Shown: positions 56,601 to 64,000 of the stretch, piece after piece
Layout of the letters: the number at the start of each line of letters is the position of its first letter
Position numbering within the stretch: position 1 is the stretch's first letter
Source of the DNA: Bedellia somnulentella
Lineage: Eukaryota > Arthropoda > Insecta > Lepidoptera > Bedelliidae
Length of the DNA: 64,000 bases
NCBI GenBank assembly: GCA_963576735.1
Contig: OY755172.1
Span: forward strand, 3,968,001-4,032,000
Direction: 5' to 3'
The notes under the pieces: model-generated
What the model was told of the DNA's origin: nothing
Databases searched by the model: none
Seen by the model: only the letters and a program-made list of their open reading frames with translations
Made by a program: the position numbers and the translations under genes

Positions 56601-57786
56601 ATTTATTTAGATTGTGAATGAGTTTAGATTCGTTTCAGTTCAGGTATGTTAAAAAATATTGCATAAAGTAAATATTAGGGTCTAAAATGTCTTATTTGGT
56701 TTATTTAATTACTGTACATACCTACATTTAATCGCGGCCATAAATCCCAAAAAGGGGTAGCCAGATTTTTAGTCCTACAAACTTCTCAGCCACATTTGGA
56801 AGTCGACAGGGGACACGATGGATGCCCTTAAAAACTGTTAGTTATTTGGCAGTCTGTTACTTTACAAAGATGTAATATTAATTATCATTTTTCTCCAGGA
56901 AAAACCAAGGATGGTTTCGAATGCCCGAAAGGCCAGCAGGTCGACGCTCAAGGTCAGATAGTGGCTCACCCGAAATTCGCGCACCCGAGCGACTGCCAGC
57001 GTTTCTACGTGTGCCTGGGCGGAGTGGAGCCGCGCGACCTCGGCTGCCAGACCGGGGAGGTGTACAATGAGGAGTCGCAGAAATGTGACGCGCCTGAGAA
57101 CGTGCGCGGATGGTGGGTTTATAGTGATATTTTATATTGTTTGTCTTATTCATTAGTTGCAGTATTGTAGTAGGGGCAATGTTTAACTGGAATTTAAACA
57201 AAATTGCCATTCTGTTGTTTATTGCTACATCTATTTTATATTCGCAGAATTCATATAAAATTTTACATCTATTCCCCTATGTGAGGTAGAATATTTCTAT
57301 GAATTATCTGGAATCTTAATAAAGAGAAAATATGTGGGTAATAATGTAAACAGACATGAATACGAATCAATAGCCTTCTAGTACTAAATATACACGTTAA
57401 CTGCCGATAATGTAGACTACACTAGCAAAATATTCCCTAGCATACATACATACATATACTCACGCCATTAATTCTCATTGGGGTAGGCAGAGACTATCGA
57501 TCGCCACTTCGTACGATCCTGACAAACCTCTCTAGCTTCGTTTACATCCGTCAATCTTTTCATACATGCTCTTTTATTCTTCATACTTCATATTCCCTAG
57601 CATTCCACAAATTAACCATTGACCCAAAATTCAAATTTTGTCATCAACTTATAGTGTTATAACTCAACATTTCAATATAAACTTACAAATACTTAATATG
57701 TATATTGTTTTTGTTGCAGCGAGGACTGGTACAAGGATGCCGAAGAAACGGCAGCAGCGGCGGCGCCAGCCAAAGGAAGGAATTAA
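50639..57786 (+). CDS. obst-A: Obstructor-A / CPAP3-A cuticular chitin-binding protein (complete, 240 aa)
   Basis: Exons are 50639-50681, 54474-54668, 56381-56584, 56899-57112 and 57720-57786. Donors are GTAAGT, GTAAGT, GTAAGT and GTGGGT; acceptors end in CAG or, for exon 3, TAG; phases are 1, 1, 1 and 2. Residues 1-16 form a signal peptide (MKVFIVLAALTALASA), so the protein is secreted into the forming cuticle. Three type-2 chitin-binding (peritrophin-A) domains each have six cysteines: 20, 33, 39, 49, 65, 73; 88, 103, 109, 119, 132, 143; 156, 180, 186, 197, 210, 219. Motifs DGLVFDP, NKCDQPFNVDC, RNGFFAHPDPAVCN and GLHFDEYSGTCVWPD are hallmarks of Obstructor-A, which organises chitin in the apical extracellular matrix. 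The tail after the last domain is short and Ala-rich (EETAAAAAPAKGRN). Exon 1 encodes only the signal peptide, as is usual for the family. The introns of 3.8, 1.7, 0.3 and 0.6 kb hold old SINEs, a Helitron and an RTE fragment. Confidence 0.95.
51128..51182 (+). repeat. SINE-B 3'-end fragment
   Basis: TTGGTACCTCTGCCAACCCC to GGCGTGAACGTTTAT, in intron 1 of obst-A. Confidence 0.75.
51676..51866 (-). mobile_element. SINE-A, old copy
   Basis: AGAAATTACTTAGCCATTTT, TTGGTGATGGGTATTT and GAAGAAATGGGTTAGC follow the family. Strongly diverged; in intron 1 of obst-A. Confidence 0.65.
52480..52727 (-). mobile_element. SINE-A, old copy
   Basis: ATACATACGTACATAAAG tail, GGTGTAGCCAGAGCCTCGGA, AGCCAATACTACAAAGC. 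Among the most diverged copies; in intron 1 of obst-A. Confidence 0.6.
53565..53757 (+). mobile_element. Helitron, short copy (193 bp)
   Basis: TCTATACTTTTATAAGGAGG after A; GCCGGGGTGGACCACTAG before T. Same family as 26713-27243, internally shorter. In intron 1 of obst-A. Confidence 0.75.
53758..54473. other. End of obst-A intron 1
   Basis: AT-rich; nothing recognised. Confidence 0.4.
54669..56380. other. obst-A intron 2
   Basis: AT-rich. Near 54750-54850 are faint traces of SINE-A (GGGAGAGAAGATGG, GTTCGCCTCTTAGC). No other feature supported. Confidence 0.4.
56735..56830 (-). mobile_element. SINE-A, 5'-truncated old copy
   Basis: CGGCCATAAATCCCAAAAAG, GGGTAGCCAG and CTTCTCAGCCACATTTGGA, in intron 3 of obst-A. 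Confidence 0.7.
57444..57589 (-). mobile_element. RTE LINE, 5'-truncated, 14-bp target duplication
   Basis: ATATTCCCTAGCAT at 57430-57443 and 57590-57603 encloses the last 146 bp of the element (TCATTGGGGTAGGCAGAGAC; the RSIVSAYP codons). In intron 4 of obst-A, close to the last exon. Confidence 0.9.
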
Positions 57787-58029
57787 ATCCTGAAAGATAC
57801 TCAATAGATACGAATTACTTTAAGACTCGATTAATATAAGTTAAAAATAATAATTATTCTATTGTTTTATTTCTACGTGTTTATGAAATTGTTATATTCC
57901 CTTTTTATACTTCCAAGTGGTATTTAAATGACAGGACAGCAGGCTATAACTAACGTTCTCATACGAATAGATATGTATCTACGTACTCGTAAATATGAAT
58001 CTAGCTTGTATTTTTTTTTTGTTTACCGG
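57787..58029. other. obst-A 3' flank
   Basis: Expected to hold the 3' UTR and poly(A) site. No AATAAA was seen within 100 bp of the stop; AAAATAATAATTATT near 57845 may serve. Nothing else. Confidence 0.35.
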
Positions 58030-58110
58030 AGGGGAAATCTTCATAGGATCCCCCGTCGCTCTCTCGAGCGGAGCGATATGTCGGACTTTTACCGACTAAA
58101 ACCCCTCTTG
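58030..58110. repeat. Repeat I, LINE-like 3' fragment
   Basis: GGAGGGGAAATCTTCATAGG, CCGTCGCTCTCTCGAGCGG and TCGGACTTTTACCGACTAAA match, from memory, a widespread lepidopteran repeat. It follows a T run at 58011-58020. Confidence 0.45.
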
Positions 58111-58138
58111 TAGCTTAGCTACCTAATATTTTATATTA

Positions 58139-58170
58139 CTAGTGGGTATCCCTGGCGCGACTACGTCGCG
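58139..58170 (-). mobile_element. Helitron 3' terminus
   Basis: On the minus strand the hairpin CGCGAC-GTA-GTCGCG is followed 13 bases later by CTAG and then T, the standard Helitron 3' end. The 5' end, expected at a higher coordinate, was not found. Confidence 0.55.
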
Positions 58171-58988
58171 TCCAATAAAATGAGTTTATTTTGAAATTTT
58201 CCGACCAATCACAGCGCAGCTCTTTTGAATTTCTAAATAATTTTCACAGCGCATCTCTGATCTACTAAAGTTTGCGCGCGCTTATGACACTCAAGCAAAG
58301 TCTATGGGCCAAAATCGAAACTTTGAAATTCTGTAACAATTAACTTAATTCAGTTACATAAGATGTCTGAACTGTACAAAACGATACCTGAACCTGATTT
58401 CTAGCTTAACTCATCGCGTCACAGGCTTCCGGGCAAGAAAGAGGCTTACAGAAATAATATATAAAGATTATTGACCTTATGGTTGACAAAAATCGCTATT
58501 CCTTAAACAAAGAAATAGTGTACGGAAATAAATAGATTTTGACATTATAACTAAGAAACATCTAAAATAGATTGGATATTATATCTGTGTGCGAGGCATA
58601 TAACGAGATTTATGCTACAAATATGCGTCTGGCGCTGACTGAAAATCAGTGTTGTGAGGTAAAACTCACAACGACAACGCTGAGTGAGTCAGACGCCATT
58701 TTGTTGTTTTCGCGATTTATGTGAGATCAACACTGTTGTTTATATGTTATTGTTAAATGTTTTTTTTTACCTTCATTTATTTTGTAAAAATATTTACATG
58801 TTCATGTGCGACTGGCAGCAAATAATCGTTTTTTCTTCTTCTTTTTCTAAATATGAGTGTATGCATACGTTGAGCTTATTTTGTATGTAAATCAAAACCT
58901 GCATTTGGTATTCTTATGCTAGGTGAAAACTAGTAATTTAAAAAAAAGTATCTTATTTAAGTACAAATTTTATTTGATCAGTATTTTT
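58171..58988. other. Non-coding DNA with a short hairpin
   Basis: 58625-58697 folds back (GTTGTGAG pairs with CTCACAAC within an imperfect outer stem containing GTCTG and CAGAC). An open frame at 58684-58890 has low-complexity hydrophobic content and no recognisable product. Confidence 0.35.
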
Positions 58989-59225
58989 TAACCGACTTCA
59001 AAAAAAGGAGTGTTCTCAATTCGACCGGTATATTTTTTTTTTTTTTTATGTTTGTTCGCCGATTACTTTGCCATTTATGAACCGATTTTGATTATTATTT
59101 TTTTATTCGAAAGAAGATACTCCCGGATTGGTACCATGATGAGGATATCAGGGTCTGATGATGGGATCCTGGAGAAATCGAGGGGAACCCTCAAATTTTA
59201 TAGGCAAATGTACCGCGTTTTACAT
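58989..59225. repeat. Widespread repeat starting ACCGACTTC
   Basis: ACCGACTTCAAAAAAAGGAG, a long T run, TTCGCCGATTACTTTGCCAT and AACCGATTTTGATTATTATT are typical of a very common lepidopteran repeat, recalled from general knowledge. Its first bases also form the ends of the palindrome at 59886-60457. Confidence 0.5.
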
Positions 59226-59501
59226 ATTTTCTGAACTTATATTGGCATTTGCTTCTGAAAATCATATTGTTATGCTGCTGAGCTGATGATAGAAGGTGTG
59301 GATCCTCAATCACTAGGTATTAGGAAACAGTTCTTTCCACATTCTATATAGATTTATACTCCTCTTCGTAGCTTTTATGAAGAGAAGTACAGGTTCACTA
59401 AACATTTCTTTTGTTATGTTATTGTTACCGAGAAAGTACCATGAGACCAGGATCTGATGATGGCATCCCAGGAAATCGAGGGGACTGTCGAAACTCACAA
59501 T

Positions 59502-59673
59502 TATGTGACAGTGTATTTGTTCAAAACGCCGATAGGCCTGCCCTGTATAACGTGAGAACACTGCCTAATAAATCGTGGGTACTCTGAATAACAGGTGACA
59601 ATGTCACGTGATATTCAGAAGTATTACTACCTCTGCTAACCCCTTCAGGGATATTCGGCGTGAGCATTTGAGT
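59502..59673 (+). mobile_element. SINE-B, 5'-truncated
   Basis: TATGTGACAGTGTATTTGTT to GATATTCGGCGTGAGC. The tRNA head is missing. Confidence 0.8.
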
Positions 59674-59885
59674 CTTTCTTGAGATGTAGAATTGAAGACC
59701 ATCGCCTTTCGAAGGATTTTAAGAACAATGTAAGGTTACATATGGTTGAGCCTATTTAATATCGTACTATAATAGAAATACCGGAAATACGAAGAATAAT
59801 ACGGTAACTGTCGCTTCCTCATCCGAGAGGCATCTTTGCCAGGTCTACCCATCTCTAAAACTCGTAAAATAAAATAATTTTTAAC

Positions 59886-60457
59886 AAAAAGAAAACCGAC
59901 TTCATAGAAAAACAACCGAAAATAAACAATCTAGTACTAAAAAGTACGAAATAAGTTTTTTTAATTGAATATGAGTACTGTGATTGATACCTTAGCAATT
60001 TCTTTATTCCACACGCGTCAGTTCAACCTACCTAAATATTACAATTCTCTTAAATTAATTTTTGAGTCGGTGCCAGACAAACAAAAGTGAATTCACCCTG
60101 CTATCTATCTCTGATTATTACAATCCAAACAATATATATCTATCGCCTAACGTTTTAAATGATAATACGTACAAAAATCAATTTACCCTACAACTACAAG
60201 GTACCCTACATTTTACATGTATATGAAGTGCGAAATACACACTTCTTATATCAATTATCATCGAGGCTGGCAACGGCTCACAAATTAATTTAAGAGAATT
60301 TTAAGATTTAGGTAGGTTGAACTGACGCGTGTGGAATAAAGAAATTGCTAAGGTATCAATCACAGTACTCATATTCAATTAAAAAAACTTATTTCGTACT
60401 TTTTAGTACTAGATTGTTTATTTTCGGTTGTTTTTCTATGAAGTCGGTTTTCTTTTT
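59886..60457. mobile_element. Palindromic MITE with ~190-bp near-identical arms
   Basis: The left arm (59886-60075) and right arm (60268-60457) are reverse complements with only a handful of differences. Each begins AAAAAGAAAACCGACTTCAT and includes AGTACTAAAAAGTACG and CCACACGCGTCAGTTCAACC. The loop of about 190 bp has no ORF. Likely recent. Confidence 0.85.
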
Positions 60458-60998
60458 ACAAGAACTGTCGTATAAATTAAGGAGGGGTTGCTCCATACTT
60501 TTTTTATACTAGCGATGTACTCGTATAAAGTAGGTAAAAATAATTAAAGGCTCTCTTGGCAGAACCACGTTCTTGTCCGAAAAGCAAGCAAATAAAAGGA
60601 AGAGACATAAATCAGGCATTAAGCATGAAAGAAATAACCAACTGAAAATTATAAATCAATCAAAAACTTGATTCGTTAAATAAATTGGGCGATTTTATAG
60701 TGTATTTTGATTTGTTAAAGTTTAAAATAATCATATAGAAATGTTGAAATCTGCGTAAGAAGCCGTGAGCATAAGGAAGTTTTTTTTAAAAACGTATTAA
60801 ATATCAAATCAAGTGACTCGATAAAGAATGTAAAGTGGGAATGTTACGATAATGTTTTTTTTAAATAAAAGTTCCATAACGATTTCCAAGTGATGCTGTA
60901 ATTTTATTACCCAGCCGAACATTTTCCAAACAAACATGTCACTTATTTACCTATAGTATAGTAAAATAATTAGTAACTTATTAATAATTATCAATTTT
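60458..60998. other. AT-rich non-coding DNA
   Basis: No supported feature. Confidence 0.4.
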
Positions 60999-61239
60999 GC
61001 TGTGTAGTGTCGGCTTAGAATAGCACTACCCCATTTCTTCCGGTGCGTGTACGTAAGAGACGACTAGCGGTATTGGGGCTTTTAAGGGATTTTTGGTCGA
61101 TGCGGTTCGAGACACATCACCAACAACCTTTACTTTACCAACTTTTCCTTACTTAACTTTCCAAAAGTGGCTGAGGAATTTCTAATTCCTTAGCTCTGGC
61201 TACCCCTTCAAGGGATTTATAGCCGTGAGTATATGTATG
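60999..61239 (+). mobile_element. SINE-A copy
   Basis: GCTGTGTAGTGTCGGCTTAG to CCGTGAGTATATGTATGA. The target duplication is unclear. Confidence 0.85.
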
Positions 61240-61834
61240 AATATTAATAAAATTAAGTAAAACTTGTTTTAAATATGTTTGAAGTTGACACAGCGGAAAA
61301 TCTGGCTATTTGGTCGGCAACAAAATGATTACCAATATAGGCTAAGTGAGCACGATAGAGTGCGCATTAGGAATTATAATCAGCGTGATTTTGTTAGGCT
61401 AATGAGATTCTTATGCAATCCATATATTGCTGTTTGTGACGATAATTTTAACTTCTTTTCATTAAGTTATGATACGAAACGATGAGAGTTCGTTACATCA
61501 TCGCAGATAACAATAAAGCCATTTTAGGTCTGTAAATTTAATCTAGTAATAATGATGATATGTTCGTCGTGACTAAACCGTTAACTTTTAAGTTGTAATG
61601 CTTAACTTTCTCTGTTCATTTTATTCAACATTATTATGGATATATTATGAATTATGGAAACAGTAATTACCTTTTATCCAGTTGTTTATATGAATCATCA
61701 CGAATTCATATTGTTATGTTCTCAGCGGAAGACATCTTTTTCATCGAATCGATGATTATTTTCGTATATTAGGACGTATATCTTATTTACAAGACATGGC
61801 TTTACATGAGGCCTCAGATCCGAGTCATTAACAG
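61240..61834. other. Non-coding DNA
   Basis: The frame at 61279-61485 (charged, no recognisable domain) has no support as a gene. Confidence 0.35.
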
Positions 61835-61973
61835 AAGGGCAAGCACGAGCCGTGTTTAAACTAGTTATCGCGTGGGATAAAGCAGCCATCTCTTACGCAC
61901 TTACATAGTATTGTATACTGCCATCTCATTTTAACCGTTATCGTGTCGATAAAATAGCGCTCGTGCTTGCTAT
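61835..61973. mobile_element. MITE-C copy (139 bp)
   Basis: Starts AAGGGCAAGCACGAGC and ends GCGCTCGTGCTTGCTAT. ACAG at 61831-61834 and 61974-61977 may be the target duplication. Confidence 0.85.
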
Positions 61974-62148
61974 ACAGGACAATGTTTAGCTACGCGCTAT
62001 CAGTAAATAATGACGCGCACTACATAGAAATGATGACAGTGCAAGAAGTATCACATTCCACAACAACACGTGACAATACCCTCACTCATCAAGGCTCGCA
62101 TCATACAAATCCTACATCGCGGTATTTAAGTTTCTAAAATACTTAACA

Positions 62149-62395
62149 TACATACATTACATATACTCATGGCTATAAATCCCTTGAAGTGGAAGCCAGT
62201 GCTAGGGAATTAGACATTCGTCAGCCACTTGTGGAAGTTGCGTGGGGAAAAGATGGTGAAATAAAGGTTGTTGGTGATGGGTCTATAACCGCATGGCTCA
62301 GAAAACCCTTAAAAGCCCCAATACCGTAAGTCGCCTCTTACGTTCACCCACCGGAAGAAATTGCGTAGTGCTATTCTAAGCCGACACTACACAGC
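62149..62395 (-). mobile_element. SINE-A copy
   Basis: ATACATACATTACATATACT tail to CGACACTACACAG. CTTAAC lies on both sides. Confidence 0.85.
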
Positions 62396-62429
62396 ATCTT
62401 AACTTACATAGAAATTCCAACTTAATACA

Positions 62430-62690
62430 GTAGGACCGCGGTCCCTAGGCATACCACCGCCTGGCGGAAGATCTTTCCTTTTCCTCCAAACAGGGCATAA
62501 TGAAATTTTACTAAATGATCTTACGCACCACACCTTTTACGAATCACACTATTTATCACTCGATCACAAAATCTGAAATTACAGAATTTTCTGAGGTACC
62601 TTTTCTTATTCACTGTACTCTCATGCTTCTTCTGTGACACCCACCATTTACTACCATACATAATCTTCCTGTTTACTCTTAATGATATGA
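62430..62690 (-). mobile_element. RTE-type LINE fragment, post-RT region
   Basis: The minus strand reads IMYGSKWWVSQKKHEST, then NFRFCDRVINSVIRKRCGA, which aligns with the MYGSESW-WQKKHES ... RIRNSVIRE-CGV stretch of lepidopteran RTE proteins. It ends in a stop within the window. Confidence 0.7.
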
Positions 62691-62702
62691 ATTGTTTACT
62701 CC

Positions 62703-62880
62703 CTGAATTTTGGGACTGAAGATAAAAGTATTGATATTTCTGAACAGGACGTGAGATTCGGTCACCGGGTGTTCAGAATACCTTTTTATTACCTTGACAG
62801 TTTTATATATCGCAGGGCAGACCTTGGCCTCTGTGTACGAAAAGCGCAATTATACAAGTCAGCCATATAGGTACCCTAAC
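62703..62880 (-). mobile_element. SINE-B, old fragment
   Basis: TATTTCTGAACAGGACGTGA, CACCGGGTGTTCAGAATACC and GGGCAGACCTTGGCC retain the family order. Confidence 0.55.
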
Positions 62881-62974
62881 ATTTTTATATCTATTATATT
62901 TATTGAAATGTGAAGAATAAAATACGATTAATAATTGTACGAAAATATTGTTTGATATACACCATACAGAAACA

Positions 62975-63032
62975 AAAGTTGACCATTAGTCTCTGCCTAC
63001 CTGCCCCAATGTGAACTAGTGGCGGGAGTATA
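62975..63032 (+). mobile_element. RTE LINE 3'-end fragment
   Basis: AGTCTCTGCCTACCTGCCCC, GTGAACTAGTGGCGGGAG and TATATGTATGTA: the last 58 bp. Confidence 0.65.
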
Positions 63033-63154
63033 TGTATGTATTGTCTTAGATGACTGATGAAATTAGACGCGAAATAAAGCCTTATAATCTGTGATTAGAG
63101 TATGTACGTAAGTATAAGTGAAGCCTATATAATTTATAATTTGCTAGTATAATT

Positions 63155-63402
63155 TGCTGTGTAGTGTCGGCTTAGAATAGCACTACCCCATTTCTTCCGG
63201 TGGGTGTACGTAAGAGGCGACTAACGGTTTTGGGGCTTTTAAGGGATTTTTGGGCGATGCGGTTGGAGACCCATCACCAGCAACCTTTATTTCACCATCT
63301 TTTCCCCACACAACTTCCAAAAGTGGCTGAGGAGTTTCTGATTCTTTCGCTCTGGCTACCCCTTCTAGGGATTTATAGCCGTGAGTATATGTATGTATGT
63401 AT
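63155..63402 (+). mobile_element. SINE-A copy, close to consensus
   Basis: GCTGTGTAGTGTCGGCTTAG to CCGTGAGTATATGTATGTAT. TATAA flanks both sides. Confidence 0.9.
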
Positions 63403-63831
63403 AAGAGAAGCAGAGATATGCCACTGCGGTCTTATCACTAAAGATATATTACGTCATGCTCCCTCGATTAAAACCACTTTAATAACCAGGTTAACTAAAA
63501 CAGAAGCGGATTATGTAACTGTAAATTGATTTATAATTTATGATTGACAGATGCATTGTTAACTATGATTTTGTTAAGTCTGCTAGTAAAGTGAAGGTAC
63601 TAATGCCTATTCATATTTCAATTCTTGTCACGAAGAGGGTGTGGCAGTTGTTATGCGTGGTTTAAAATGTACATGTGAAATTAGTTTGATAACTAGAAAA
63701 TTATTTTGTTTTGTAACAATACAATTTGTTTGTTTAAATAAAAACTTTAAAATACCAGCTTCCTATTATTGCATTTTCACCTTTTCACATTTCACTTTTC
63801 TGATTAATGAATTGAAATTTGAAAGAGAACT

Positions 63832-63894
63832 GCCCCCAGATTTAGTGGTCTGCATTCTCAAATGTGGAGATTTTGGGTTCAATTCCCAGGACGT
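63832..63894 (+). repeat. tRNA-like SINE head fragment
   Basis: CCAGATTTAGTGGTCTGCAT and a B box GGGTTCAATTCCC. The arms do not pair as in a tRNA. The last ~100 bases of the window and the stretch 63405-63831 hold nothing else that I can support. Confidence 0.45.
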
Positions 63895-64000
63895 ACTCTT
63901 ACAAACATAACTAGATAATTTTACTCAATTTAGCAGCATACAGCAGAGTGAAATCCACCAGGCCACCAATAGGCATTTTGCTAGCGTCGTAGATTATAGC

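Noticed and set aside
56878..57210. 110-codon Arg/Ala-rich frame on the minus strand
   Set aside because: Antisense of obst-A exon 4; composition reflects its GC-rich third positions.

Overview
The window looks like nuclear DNA of a moth or butterfly (Lepidoptera). It is AT-rich, its genes have small exons with GT-AG introns of several kilobases, and most of it is transposable elements typical of that order: RTE-type LINEs with (TATG)n tails, tRNA-derived SINEs, piggyBac copies ending in TTAA, Helitrons ending CTAG or CTAA, and many hairpin MITEs. The species cannot be told from the sequence alone.

Four host transcription units can be supported. (1) On the minus strand at 1.7-2.4 kb, two exons encode most of the PTB domain of a RabGAP1 (GAPcenA/TBC1D11) orthologue. 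(2) On the minus strand, three in-frame exons at 30.8, 25.7 and 23.5 kb encode a 182-codon acidic stretch of unknown identity; they could be the 5' part of the RabGAP1 gene. (3) On the plus strand, four exons from 26.4 to 36.5 kb give a complete 177-residue coiled-coil protein that I do not recognise; its exons interleave with those of unit 2 on the other strand. (4) On the plus strand, five exons from 50.6 to 57.8 kb give a complete 240-residue Obstructor-A (CPAP3-A) cuticle protein with a signal peptide and three six-cysteine chitin-binding domains.

The rest is layered repeats. A 5.2-kb LINE with both ORFs open (PHD-finger ORF1; APE endonuclease/RT ORF2) sits at 11.4-16.6 kb inside a hairpin MITE. 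Two degraded piggyBac copies (34.8-36.2 and 40.4-41.4 kb), a Harbinger copy (24.1-25.0 kb), a THAP-domain relic (18.5-19.2 kb), Helitrons (26.7, 28.6, 32.8, 53.6 and 58.1 kb), a Mutator-like MITE (41.9 kb) and several large palindromes (6.2-7.1, 16.6-17.2, 59.9-60.5 kb) fill the introns and intergenic DNA. Two SINE families dominate. SINE-A (about 245 bp, tail (TATG)n) has more than twenty copies. SINE-B (about 360 bp, tRNA-like head, tail (TTATG)n) has about a dozen.

Many copies have exact target-site duplications, so their boundaries and order of insertion can be read directly. The last ~50 bp of SINE-A resembles the 3' end of the resident RTE LINE, which suggests that the RTE machinery mobilises it. 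I found no CRISPR array, rRNA gene or convincing functional tRNA gene. All family names come from reading the sequence and were not checked against a database.
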